Source: Bathymodiolus brooksi
Lineage: Eukaryota > Mollusca > Bivalvia > Mytilida > Modiolidae
Direction: 5' to 3'
Length of the DNA: 64,000 bases
NCBI GenBank assembly: GCA_963680875.1
Contig: OY804589.1
Span: 22,464,413-22,528,412 of the forward strand
Shown: piece by piece, positions 25,401 to 39,100 of the stretch
How the letters are laid out: each line of letters begins with the position of its first letter
How positions within the stretch are numbered: position 1 is the stretch's first letter
The notes under the pieces: model-generated
Told to the model about the DNA's origin: nothing
Seen by the model: only the letters and a program-made list of their open reading frames with translations
The model's database searches: none
Made by a program: the position numbers and the translations under genes

Positions 25401-27321
25401 CGAGGATACATTCAAGAACGGATAACACAGAAACACGAACACCAAAGACACAACCTGTGAAAGTAAGTAAACTAAAGGGACCAAACAGGAAAACCGAGGG
25501 TACATTCAAGAACGGATAACACAGAAACACGGACACGCAAGACACAACCTGTGAAAGTAAGTAAACTAAAGGGACCATACAGGAAAACCGAGGGTACATT
25601 CAAGAACGGATAACACAGAAACACCAACACACAAGACACAACCTGTGAAAGTAAGTAAACTAAAGGGACCAAACAGGAAAACCGAGGATACATTCAAGAA
25701 CAGATAACCCAGAAACACGGACACACAAGACACAACCTGTGAAAGTAAGTAAACTAAAGGGACCAAACAGGAAAACCGAGGGTACATTCAAGAACGGATA
25801 ACCCAGAAACACCGACACACAAGACACAACCTGTGAAAGTAAGTAAACTAAAGGGACCAAACAGGAAAACCGAGGATACATTCAAGAACGGATAACACAG
25901 AAACACGGACACACAAGACAAAACCTGTGAAAGTAAGTAAACTAAAGGGACCAAACAGGAAAACCGAGGATACATTCAAGAACGGATAACACAGAAACAC
26001 GGACACACAAGACAAAACCTGTGAAAGTAAGTAAACTAAAGGGACCAAACAGGAAAACCGAGGATACATTCAAGAACGGATAACCCAGAAACACGGACAA
26101 ACAAGACACAACCTGTGAAAGTAAGTAAACTAAAGGGACCAAACAGGAAAACCGAGGATACATTCAAGAACGGATAATTGAGAAACACGGACACACAAGA
26201 CACAACCTGTGAAAGTAAGCAAACTAAAGGGACCAAACAGGAAAACCGAGGATACATTCAAGAACGGATAACCCAGAAACACGGACACGCAAGACACAAC
26301 CTGTGAAAGTAAGTAAACTAAAGGGACCAAACAGGAAAACCGAGGATACATTCAAGAACGGATAATTGAGAAACACGACACACAAGACACAACCTGTGAA
26401 AGTAAGTAAACTAAAGGGACCATACAGGAAAACCGAGGGTACATTCAAGAACGGATAACACAGAAAAACGAACACACAAGACACAACCTGTGAAAGTAAG
26501 TAAACTAAAGGGACCAAACAGGAAAACCGAGGATACATTCAAGAACGGATAACCCAGAAACACGGACACGCAAGACACAACCTGTGAAAGTAAGTAAACT
26601 AAAGGGACCAAACAGGAAAACCGAGGGTACATTCAAGAACGGATAACTGAGAAACACGGACACACAAGACACAACCTGTGAAAGTAAGTAAACAAAAGGG
26701 ACCATACAGGAAAACCGAGGGTACATTCAAGAACGGATAACACAGAAACACGGACACCAACGACACAACCTGTGAAAGTAAGTAAACTAAAGGAACCAAA
26801 CAGGAAAACCGTGGATACATTCTAGAACGGATTACCCAGAAACACGGACAAGCAAGACACAACCTGTGAAAGTAAGTAAACTAAAGGGACCAAACAGGAA
26901 AACCGAGGGTACATTCAAGAACGGATAACACAGAAACACGAACACACAAGACACAACCTGTGAAAGTAAGTAAACTAAAGGGACCAAACAGGAAAACCGA
27001 GGGTACATTCAAGAACGGATAACCCAGAAACACGGACACCAAAGACACAACCTGTGAAAGTAAGTAAACTAAAGGGAACATACAGGAAAACCGAGGGTAC
27101 ATTCAAGAACAGATAACCCAGAAACACGGACACGCAAGACACAACCTGTGAAAGTAAGTAAACTAAAGAAACCATACAGGAAAACCGAGGGTACATTCAA
27201 GAACGGATAACCCAGAAACACGGACACGCAAGACACAACCTGTGAAAGTAAGTAAACTAAAGGGACCAAACAGGAAAACCGAGGGTACATTCAAGAACAG
27301 ATAACCCAGAAACAGGGACAC
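22440..27321. repeat. 4882-bp higher-order unit, copy 2
   Basis: This is the direct duplicate of 17558-22439. Shared markers run through its whole length: caaatagg at about 22481, cggaaacgc near 22622, caggaatacc near 23420, gaacgataaccc near 23915, and the XbaI copy at 26821 with ccgtgg and ggacaagc. The private substitutions of the preceding copy at 21119 and 21289 are absent at the counterparts 26001 and 26171, so they arose after the duplication or were not copied. Confidence 0.83.
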
Positions 27322-27540
27322 GCAAGACACAACCTGTGAAAGTAAGTAAACTAAAGGGACCAAACAGGATAACCGAGGGTACATTCAAGAACGAATAACT
27401 GAGAAACACGTACACACAAGACACAACCTGTGAAAGTAAGTAAACTAAAGGGACCAAACAGGAAAACCGAGGGTACATTCAAGAACGGATAACCTAGAAA
27501 CACCGACACGCAAGACACAACCTGTGAAAGTAAGTAAACT
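25568..27540. repeat. 1973-bp higher-order unit (21 monomers), copy 1
   Basis: This unit is repeated immediately at 27541-29513. It starts at the monomer with gggaccatacagg followed by aaacaccaacacac and ends after the monomers with cacgtacac (about 27408) and aacctagaaac (about 27490). It spans the end of the 4882-bp unit and so formed later than it. Confidence 0.82.
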
Positions 27541-29513
27541 AAAGGGACCATACAGGAAAACCGAGGGTACATTCAAGAACGGATAACACAGAAACACCAA
27601 CACACAAGACACAACCTGTGAAAGTAAGTAAACTAAAGGGACCAAACAGGAAAACCGAGGATACATTCAAGAACAGATAACCCAGAAACACGAACACACA
27701 AGACACAACCTGTGAAAGTAAGTAAACTAAAGGGACCAAACAGGAAAACCGAGGGTACATTCAAGAACGGATAACCCAGAAACACCGACACACAAGACAC
27801 AACCTGTGAAAGTAAGTAAACTAAAGGGACCAAACAGGAAAACCGAGGATACATTCAAGAACGGATAACACAGAAACACGGACACACAAGACAAAACCTG
27901 TGAAAGTAAGTAAACTAAAGGGACCAAACAGGAAAACCGAGGATACATTCAAGAACGGATAACACAGAAACACGGACACACAAGACAAAACCTGTGAAAG
28001 TAAGTAAACTAAAGGGACCAAACAGGAAAACCGAGGATACATTCAAGAACGGATAACCCAGAAACACGGACAAACAAGACACAACCTGTGAAAGTAAGTA
28101 AACTAAAGGGACCAAACAGGAAAACCGAGGATACATTCAAGAACGGATAATTGAGAAACACGGACACACAAGACACAACCTGTGAAAGTAAGCAAACTAA
28201 AGGGACCAAACAGGAAAACCGAGGATACATTCAAGAACGGATAACCCAGAAACACGGACACGCAAGACACAACCTGTGAAAGTAAGTAAACTAAAGGGAC
28301 CAAACAGGAAAACCGAGGATACATTCAAGAACGGATAATTGAGAAACACGACACACAAGACACAACCTGTGAAAGTAAGTAAACTAAAGGGACCATACAG
28401 GAAAACCGAGGGTACATTCAAGAACGGATAACACAGAAACACGAACACACAAGACACAACCTGTGAAAGTAAGTAAACTAAAGGGACCAAACAGGAAAAC
28501 CGAGGATACATTCAAGAACGGATAACCCAGAAACACGGACACGCAAGACACAACCTGTGAAAGTAAGTAAACTAAAGGGACCAAACAGGAAAACCGAGGG
28601 TACAGTCAAGAACGGATAACTGAGAAACACGGACACACAAGACACAACCTGTGAAAGTAAGTAAACAAAAGGGACCATACAGGAAAACCGAGGGTACATT
28701 CAAGAACGGATAACACAGAAACACGGACACCAACGACACAACCTGTGAAAGTAAGTAAACTAAAGGAACCAAACAGGAAAACCGTGGATACATTCTAGAA
28801 CGATTACCCAGAAACACGGACAAGCAAGACACAACCTGTGAAAGTAAGTAAACTAAAGGGACCAAACAGGAAAACCGAGGGTACATTCAAGAACGGATAA
28901 CACAGAAACACGAACACACAAGACACAACCTGTGAAAGTAAGTAAACTAAAGGGACCAAACAGGAAAACCGAGGGTGCATTCAAGAACGGATAACCCAGA
29001 AACACGGACACCAAAGACACAACCTGTGAAAGTAAGTAAACTAAAGGGAACATACAGGAAAACCGAGGGTACATTCAAGAACAGATAACCCAGAAACACG
29101 GACACGCAAGACACAACCTGTGAAAGTAAGTAAACTAAAGAAACCATACAGGAAAACCGAGGGTACATTCAAGAACGGATAACCCAGAAACACGGACACG
29201 CAAGACACAACCTGTGAAAGTAAGTAAACTAAAGGGACCAAACAGGAAAACCGAGGGTACATTCAAGAACAGATAACCCAGAAACAGGGACACGCAAGAC
29301 ACAACCTGTGAAAGTAAGTAAACTAAAGGGACCAAACAGGAAAACCGAGGGTACATTCAAGAACGAATAACTGAGAAACACGTACACACAAGACACAACC
29401 TGTGAAAGTAAGTAAACTAAAGGGACCAAACAGGAAAACCGAGGGTACATTCAAGAACGGATAACCTAGAAACACCGACACGCAAGACACAACCTGTGAA
29501 AGTAAGTAAACTA
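27541..29513. repeat. 1973-bp higher-order unit, copy 2
   Basis: This is a direct duplicate with the markers aaacaccaac (27595), gaataactgag with cgtacac (about 29365-29395) and aacctagaaac (about 29464). Private changes include tacagtcaag (about 28602), gagggtgcatt (about 28976) and a 1-bp deletion giving gaacgattaccc after the XbaI site at 28794. After 29513 the array continues as B-type sequence. Confidence 0.82.
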
Positions 29514-32226
29514 AAGGGACCAAACAGGAAAACCGAGGGTACATTCAAGAACGGATAACCCAGAAACACGGACACACAAGACACAACCTGTGAAACTAAG
29601 TACACTAAAGGGACCAAACAGGAAAACCGAGGGTACATTCAAGAACGGATAACCCAGAAACACGGACACGCAAGACACAACCTGTGAAAGTAAGTAAACT
29701 AAAGGGACCAAACAGGAAAACCGAGGGTACATTCAAGAACGGATAACCCGGAAACACGGATACGCAAGACACAACCTGTGAAAGTAAGTAAACTAAAGGG
29801 ACCAAACAGGAAAACCGAGGGTACATTCAAGAACGGATAACCCAGAAACACCGACACGCAAGACACAACCTGTTAAAGTAAGTAAACCATAGGTACCAAA
29901 CAGGAAAACCGAGGGTACATTCAAGAACGGATAACCCAGAAACACCGACACGCAAGACACAACCTGTGAAAGTAAGTAAACTAAAGGGACTAAACAGAAA
30001 AACCGAGGGTACATTCAAGAACGGATAACCCAGAAACACGGACACACAAGACACAACCTGTGAAAGTAAGTAAACTAAAGGGACCAAACAGGAAAACCAA
30101 GGATACATTCAAGAACGGAAAACACAGAAACACGGACACACAAGACGCAACCTGTGAAAGTAAGTAAACTAAAGGGACCAAACAGGAAAAATGAGGGTAC
30201 ATTCAAGAACGGATAACACAGAAACACGGACACACAAGACACAACCTGTGAAAGTAAGAAAACTAAAGGGACCATACAGGAAAACCGAGGGTACATTCAA
30301 GAACGGATAACCCAGAAACACGGACACACAAGACACAACCTGTGAAAGTAAGTAAACTAAAGGGACCAAACAGGAAAACCGAGGATACATTCAAAAACGG
30401 AAAACAGAGAAACACGGACACCAAAGATACAACCTGTGAAAGTAAGTAAACTAAAGGGACCATACAGGAAAACCAAGGGTACATTCAAGAACGGATAACC
30501 CAGAAACACGGACACACAATACACAACCTGTGAAAGTAAGTAAACCATAGGGACCAAACAGGAAAACCGAGGGTACATTCAAGAACGGATAACATAGAAA
30601 CACGGACACACAAGACACAACCTGTGAAAGTAAGTAAACTAAAGGGACCAAACAGGAAAACCGAGGATACATTCAAGAACGGATAACCCAGAAACACGGA
30701 CACGCAAGACACAACCTGTGAAAGTAAGTAAACTAAAGGGACCAAACAGGAAAACCGAGGGTACATTCAAGAACGGATAACTGAGAAACACGGACACACA
30801 AGACAAAACCTGTGAAAGTAAGTAAACTAAAGGGACCATACAGGAAAACCGAAGGTACATTCAAGAACGGATAGCACAGAAACACGGACACACAAGACAC
30901 AACCTGTGAAAGTAAGTAAACCATAGGGACCAAACAGGAAAACCGAGGATACATTCAAGAACGGATAACCCAGAAACACGGACACACAAGACACAACCTG
31001 TGAAAGTAAGTAAACTAAAGGGACCAAATAGAAAAACGAGGGTACATTCAAGAACGGATAACTGAGAAACACGGACCCACAAGACACAACCTGTGAAAGT
31101 AAGTAAACTAAAGGGACCAAACAGGAAAACCGAGGGTACATTCAAGAACGGATAACCAAGAAACACGGACACGCAAGACACAACCTGTGAAAGTAAGTAA
31201 ACTAAAGGGACCAAACAGGAAAGCCGAGGGTACATTCAAGAACGGATAACACAGAAACACGGACAGGCAAGACACAACCTGTGAAAATAAGTAAACTAAA
31301 GGGACCAAACAGGAAAACCGAGGGTACATTCAAGAACGGATAACCCAGAAACACCGACACGCAAGACACAACCTCTGAAAGTAAGTAAACCATAGGTACC
31401 AAACAGGAAAACCGAGGGTACATTCAAGAACGGATAACCCAGAAACACCGACACGCAAGACACAACCTGTGAAAATAAGTAAACTAAAGGGACCAAACAG
31501 GAAAACCGAGGGTACATTCAAGAACGGATAACCCAGAAATACCGACACGCAAGACACAACCTGTGAAAGTAAGTAAACTAAAGGGACCAAACAGGAAAAC
31601 CGAGGATACATTCAAGAACGGATAACACAGAAACACGGACACACAAGACGCAACCTGTGAAAGTAAGTAAACAAAAGGGACCAAACAGGAAAACCGAGGA
31701 TACATTCAAGAACGGATAACATAGAAACACGGACACCAAAGACACAACCTGTGAAAGTAAGTAAACTAAAGGGACCATACAGGAAAACCAAGGGTACATT
31801 CAAGAACAAATAACCCAGAAACACGGACACTAAAGAAACAACCTGTGAAAGTAAGTAAACCATAGGGACCAAACAGGAAAACCGAGGGTACATTCAAGAA
31901 CGGATAACACAGAAACACGAACACACAAGACACAACCTGTGAAAGTAAGTAAACTAAAGGGACTAAACAGGAAAACCGAGGGTACATTCAAGAACGGGTA
32001 ACTGAGAAACACGGACACACAAGACACAACCTGTGAAAGTAAGTAAACTAAAGGGACCAAACAGGAAAACCGAGGATACATTCAAGAACGGATAACACAG
32101 AAACACGGACACGCAAGACACAACCTGTGAAAGTAAGTAAACTAAAGGGACCAAACAGGAAAACCGAGGGTACATTCAAGAACGGATAACCCAGAAACAC
32201 AGACACACAAGACACAACCTTTGAAA
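29514..32226. repeat. B-type block resembling 11.5-14.2 kb
   Basis: The order of marker monomers follows 11486-14200 at an offset of 17934 bp, changing to 18027-18028 bp after about 30.2 kb because one extra monomer is present. Accatag monomers occur near 29890, 30545, 30920, 31390 and 31860. Private features are the 1-bp-short monomer near 31032 (atagaaaaacgag), cgacctctg-type changes near 31376 and caagaacaaataac near 31800. No gene is present. Confidence 0.72.
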
Positions 32227-35200
32227 GTAAGTAAACTAAAGGGACCAAACAGGAAAACCGAGGATACATTCAAGAACGGATAACATAGAAACACGGACAC
32301 GCAAGACAACCTGTGAAAGTAAGTAAACTAAAGGGAACAAACAGGAAAACCGAGGGTACATTCAAGAACGGATAACATAGAAACACGGACACGCAAGACA
32401 ACCTGTGAAAGTAAGTAAACTAAAGGGACCAAACAGGAAAACCGAGGGTACATTCAAGAACGGATAACCCAGAAACACGGACACACAAGACACAACCTGT
32501 GAAAGTAAGCAAACTAAAGGGACCAAACAGGAAAACCGAGGGTACATTCAAGAACGGATAACACAGAAACACGGACACACAAGACACAACCTGTGAAAGT
32601 AAGTAAACTAAAGGGACCAAACAGGAAAACTGAGGGTACATTCAAGAACAGATAACCCAGAAACACGGACACACAAGACACAACCTGTGAAAGTAAGTAA
32701 ACTAAAGGGACCAAACAGGAAAACCGAGGGTACATTCAAGAACGGATAACACAGAAACACGGACACACAAGACACAACCTGTGAAAGTAAGTAAACTAAA
32801 GGGACCAAACAGGAAAACCGAGGGTACATTCAAGAGCGGATAACACAGAAACACGGACACACAAGACACAACCTGTGAAAGTAAGTAAACTAAAGGGACC
32901 AAACAGGAAAACCGAGGATACATTCAAGAACGGATAACATAGAAACACGGACACACAAGACACAACCTGTGAAAGTAAGTAAACTAAAGGGACCAAACAG
33001 GAAAACCGAGGGTACATTCAAGAACGGATAACATAGAAACACGGACACCAAAGACACAACCTGTGAAAGTAAGTAAACTAAAGGGACCAAACAGGAAAAC
33101 CGAGGATACATTCAAGAACGGATAACACAGAAACACGGACACCAAAGACACAACCTGTGAAAGTAAGTAAACTAAAGGGACCAAACAGGAAAACCGAGGG
33201 TACATTCAAGAACGGATAACACAGAAACACGGACACGCAAGACACAACCTGTGAAAGTAAGTAAACTAAAGGGACCATACAAGAAAACCGAGGGTACATT
33301 CAAGAACGGATAACACAGAAACACCGACACACAAGACACAACCTGTGAAAGTAAGTAAACTAAAGGGACCAAACAGGAAAACCGAGGATACATTCAAGAA
33401 CAGATAACCCAGAAACACGGACACACAAGACACAACCTGTGAAAGTAAGTAAACTAAAGGGACCAAACAGGAAAACCGAGGATACATTCAAGAACACATA
33501 ACCCAGAAACACGGAAACACAAGACACAACCTGTGAAAGTAAGTAAACTAAAGGGACCAAACAGGAAAACCGAGGGTACATTCAAGAACAGATAACCCAG
33601 AAACACCGACACTAAAGACACAACCTGTGAAAGTAAGTAAACTAAAGGGACCAAACAGGAAAACCGAGGATACATTCAAGAACGGATAACACAGAAACAC
33701 GGACACACAGGACAAAACCTGTGAAAGTAAGTAAACTAAAGGGACTAAACAGGAAAACCGAGGGTACATTCAAGAACGGGTAACTGAGAAACACGGACAC
33801 ACAAGACACAACCTGTGAAAGTAAGTAAACTAAAGGGACCAAACAGGAAAACCGAGGATACATTCAAGAACGGATAACCCAGAAACACGGACACGCAAGA
33901 CACAACCTGTGAAAGTAAGTAAACTAAAGGGACCAAACAGGAAAACCGAGGGTACATTCAAGAACGAATAACCCAGAAACACAGACACACAAGTCACAAC
34001 CTTTGAAAGTAAGTAAACTAAAGAGACCAAACAGGAAAACCGAGGATACATTCAAGAACGGATAACCCAGAAACACGGACACGCAAGACAACCTGTGAAA
34101 GTAAGTAAACTAAAGGGACCAAACAGGAAAACCGAGGGTACATTCAAGAACGGATAACACAGAAACACGGATATACAAGACACAACCTGTGAAAGTAAGT
34201 AAACTAAAGGGACCAAACAGGAAAACCGAGGGTACATTCACGAACGGATAACCCAGAAACACGGACACACTAGACACAACCTGTGAAAGTAAGCAAACTA
34301 AAGGGACCAAACAGGAAAACCGAGGGTACATTCAAGAACGGATAACACAGAAACACGGACACACAAGACACAACCTGTGAAAGTAAGTAAACTAAAGGGA
34401 CCAAACAGGAAAACCGAGGGTACATTCAAGAACAGATAACACAGAAACACGGACACACAAGACACAACCTGTGAAAGTAAGTAAACTAAAGGGACCAAAC
34501 AGGAAAACCGAGGATACATTCAAGAACGGATAACATAGAAACACGGACACACAAGACACAACCTGTGAAAGTAAGTAAACTAAAGGGACCAAACAGGAAA
34601 ACCGAGGGTACATTCAAGAACGGATAACATAGAAACACGGACACCAAAGACACAACCTGTGAAAGTAAGTAAACTAAAGGGACCAAACAGGAAAACCGAG
34701 TATACATTCAAGAACGGATAACACAGAAACACGGACACCAAAGACACAACCTGTGAAAGTAAGTAAACTAAAGGGACCAAACAGGAAAACCGAGGGTACA
34801 TTCAAGAACGGATAACACAGAAACACGGACACGCAAGACACAACCTGTGAAAGTAAGTAAACTAAAGGGACCATACAAGAAAACCGAGGGTACATTCAAG
34901 AACGGATAACACAGAAACACCGACACACAAGACACAACCTGTGAAAGTAAGTAAACTAAAGGGACCAAACAGGAAAACCGAGGATACATTCAAGAACAGA
35001 TAACCCAGAAACACGGACACACAAGACACAACCTGTGAAAGTAAGTAAACTAAAGGGATCAAACAGGAAAACCGAGGATACATTCAAGAACACATAACCC
35101 AGAAACACGGACACACAAGACACAACCTGTGAAATTAAGTAAACTAAAGGGACCAAACAAGAAAACCGAGGGTACATTCAAGAACAGATAACCCAGAAAC

Positions 35201-36165
35201 ACCGACACTAAAGACACAACCTGTGAAAGTAAGTAAACTAAAGGGATCAAACAGGAAAACCGAGGATACATTCAAGAACGGATAACACAGAAACACGGAC
35301 ACACAAGAAAAAACCTGTGAAAGTAAGTAAACTAAAGGGACCAAATAGAAAAACGAGGGTACATTCAAGAACGGGTAACTGAGAAACACGGACACACAAG
35401 ACACAACCTGTGAAAGTAAGTAAACTAAAGGGACCAAACAGGAAAACCGAGGATACATTCAAGAACGGATAACCCAGAAACACGGACACGCAAGACACAA
35501 CCTGTGAAAGTAAGTAAACTAAAGGGACCAAACAGGAAAACCGAGGGTACATTCAAGAACGGATAACCCAGAAACACAGACACACAAGACACAACCTTTG
35601 AAAGTAAGTAAACTAAAGGGACCAAACAGGAAAACCGAGGATACATTCAAGAACGAATAACCCAGAAACACGGACATACAAGACACAACCTGTGAAAGTA
35701 AGTAAACTAAAGGGACCAAACAGGAAAACCGAGGGTACATTCAAGAACGGATAACCCAGAAACACGGACACACAAGACACAACCTGTGAAAGTAAGTAAA
35801 CTAAAGGGACCAAACAGGAAAACCGAGGGTACATTCAAGAACAGATAACCCAGAAACACGGACACGCAAGACACAACCTGTGAATGTAAGTAAACTAAAG
35901 GGACCAAACAGGAAAACCGAGGGTACATTCAAGAACGGATAACACAGAAACACGGACACACAAGACACAACCTGGAAAGTAAGTAAACTAAAGGGAACAA
36001 ACAGGAAAACCGAGGGTACATTCAAGAGCGGATAACACAGAAACACGGACACACAAGACACAACCTGGAAAGTAAGTAAACTAAAGGGAACAAACAGGAA
36101 AACCGAGGGTACATTCAAGAGCGGATAACACAGAAACACGGACACACAAGACACAACCTGTGAAA
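32227..36165. repeat. A-type region with 17-19-monomer tandem periodicity
   Basis: Monomers from about 31963-33660 recur at about 33745-35425 with offsets of 1782 bp (left part) and 1596 bp (right part), so two monomers were gained or lost between copies. Shared marks include cctttg with cacagac, the gacactaaag variant (33610/35207) and acacataaccc (33495/35092). Within it, 32227-32318 and 32319-32410 are adjacent 92-bp monomers. Part of this region (34.4-35.8 kb) recurs near 55.7-57.1 kb. Confidence 0.7.
35979..36165. repeat. Single-monomer tandem duplication (93 bp + 94 bp)
   Basis: The two adjacent monomers 35979-36071 and 36072-36165 are identical, including gggaacaaac and ttcaagagcgg, except that the first ends cctggaaa and the second cctgtgaaa. 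Paralogous sites near 37195, 48653 and 57202 have only one cctggaaa junction followed by one gagcgg monomer. The extra monomer is therefore a recent private event, showing that change still occurs at the scale of one monomer. Confidence 0.88.
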
Positions 36166-39100
36166 GTAAGTAAACTAAAGAGACCAAACAGGAAAACCGA
36201 GGATACATTCAAGAACGGATAACATAGAAACACGGACACACAAGACACAACCTGTGAAAGTAAGTAAACTAAAGGGACCAAACAGGAAAACCGAGGGTAC
36301 ATTCAAGAACGGATAACATAGAAACACGGACACCAAAGACACAACCTGTGAAAGTAAGTAAACTAAAGGGACCAAACAGGAAAACCGAGGATACATTCAA
36401 GAACGGATAACACAGAAACACGGACACCAAAGACACAACCTGTGAAAGTAAGTAAACTAAAGGGACCAAACATGAAAACCGAGGGTACATTCAAGAACGG
36501 ATAACACAGAAACACGGACACGCAAGACACAACCTGTGAAAGTAAGTAAACTAAAGGGACCATACAAGAAAACCGAGGGTACATTCAAGAACGGATAACA
36601 CAGAAACACCAACACACAAGACACAACCTGTGAAAATAAGTAAACTAAAGGGACCAAACAGGAAAACCGAGGATACATTCAAGAACAGATAACCCAGAAA
36701 CACGGACACACAAGACACAACCTGTGAAAGTAAGTAAACTAAAGGGACCAAACAGGAAAACCGAGGATACATTCAAGAACACATAACCCAGAAACACGGA
36801 CACACAAGACACAACCTGTGAAAGTAAGTAAACTAAAGGGACCAAACAGGAAAACCGAGGGTACATTCAAGAACAGATAACCCAGAAACACCGACACACA
36901 AGACACAACCTGTGAAAGTAAGTAAACTAAAGGGACCAAACAGGAAAACCGAGGATACATTCAAGAACGGATAACACAGAAACACGGACACACAAGACAC
37001 AACCTGTGAAAGTAAGTAAACTAAAGGGACCAAACATGAAAACCGAGGGTACATTCAAGAACAGATAACCCAGAAACACGGACACACAAGACACAACCTG
37101 TGAAAGTAAGTAAACTAAAGGGACCAAACAGGAAAACCGAGGGTACATTCAAGAACGGATAACACAGAAACACGGACACACAAGACACAACCTGGAAAGT
37201 AAGTAAACTAAAGGGAACAAACAGGAAAACCGAGGGTACATTCAAGAGCGGATAACACAGAAACACTGACACACAAGACACAACCTGTGAAAGTAAGTAA
37301 ACTAAAGGGACCAAACAGGAAAACCGAGGATACATTCAAGAACGGATAACATAGAAACACGGACACACAAGACACAACCTGTGAAAGTAAGTAAACTAAA
37401 GGGACCAAACAGGAAAACCGAGGGTACATTCAAGAACGGATAACATAGAAACACGGACACCAAAGACACAACCTGTGAAAGTAAGTAAACTAAAGGGACC
37501 AAACATGAAAACCGAGGGTACATTCAAGAACGGATAACACAGAAACACGGACACGCAAGACACAACCTGTAAAAGTAAGTAAACTAAAGGGACCATACAA
37601 GAAAACCGAGGGTACATTCAAGAACGGATAACACAGAAACACCGACACACAAGACACAACCTGTGAAAGTAAGTAAACTAAAGGGACCAAACAGGAAAAC
37701 CGAGGATACATTCAAGAACAGATAACCCAGAAACACGGACACACAAGACACAACCTGTGAAAGTAAGTAAACTAAAGGGACCAAACAGGAAAACCGAGGA
37801 TACATTCAAGAACACATAACCCAGAAACACGGACACACAAGACACAACCTGTGAAAGTAAGTAAACTAAAGGGACCAAACAGGAAAACCGAGGGTACATT
37901 CAAGAACAGATAACCCAGAAACACCGACACACAAGACACAACCTGTGAAAGTAAGTAAACTAAAGGGACCAAACAGGAAAACCGAGGATACATTCAAGAA
38001 CGGATAACACAGAAACACGGACACACAAGACAAAACCTGTGAAAGTAAGTAAACTAAAGGGACCAAACAGGAAAACCGAGGATACATTCAAGAACGGATA
38101 ACACAGAAACACGGACACACAAGACAAAACCTGTGAAAGTAAGTAAACTAAAGGGACCAAACAGGAAAACCGAGGATACATTCAAGAACGGATAACACAG
38201 AAACACGGACACACAAGACAAAACCTGTGAAAGTAAGTAAACTAAAGGGACCAAACAGGAAAACCGAGGATACATTCAAGAACGAATAACCCAGAAACAC
38301 GGACACACAAGACACAACCTGTGAAAGTAAGTAAACTAAAGGGACCAAACAGGAAAACCGAGGGTACATTCAAGAACGGATAATTGAGAAACACGGACAC
38401 ACAAGACACAACCTGTGAAAGTAAGCAAACTAAAGGGACCAAACAGGAAAACCGAGGATACATTCAAGAACGGATAACCCAGAAACACGGACATACAAGA
38501 CACAACCTGTGAAAATAAGTAAACTAAAGGGACCAAACAGGAAAACCGAGGATACATTCAAGAACGGATAACTGAGAAACACGACACACAAGACACAACC
38601 TGTGAAAGTAAGTAAACTAAAGGGACCATACAGGAAAACCGAGGGTACATTCAAGAACGGATACCACAGAAACACGAACATACAAGACACAACCTGTGAA
38701 AGTAAGTAAACTAAAGGGACCAAACAGGAAAACCGAGGATACATTCAAGAACGGATAACCCAGAAACACTGACACGCAAGACACAACCTGTGAAAGTAAG
38801 TAAACTAAAGGGACCATACAAGAAAACCGAGGGTACATTCAAGAACGGATAACACAGAAACACGGACACGCAAGACACAACCTGTGAAAGTAAGTAAACT
38901 AAAGGGACCATACAAGAAAACCGAGGGTACATTCAAGAACGGATAACACAGAAACACCGACACACAAGACACAACCTGTGAAAGTAAGTAAACTAAAGGG
39001 ACCAAACAGGAAAACCGAGGATACATTCAAGAACAGATAACCCAGAAACACGGACACACAAGACACAACCTGTGAAAGTAAGTAAACTAAAGGGACCAAA

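Noticed and set aside
12410..27321. Near-identical 4.6-4.9-kb copies as a pure assembly artefact
   Set aside because: The copies have distinct private substitutions (17523, 21119, 21289) and different junction monomers, which favours real duplications. Copy number still cannot be verified from sequence alone.
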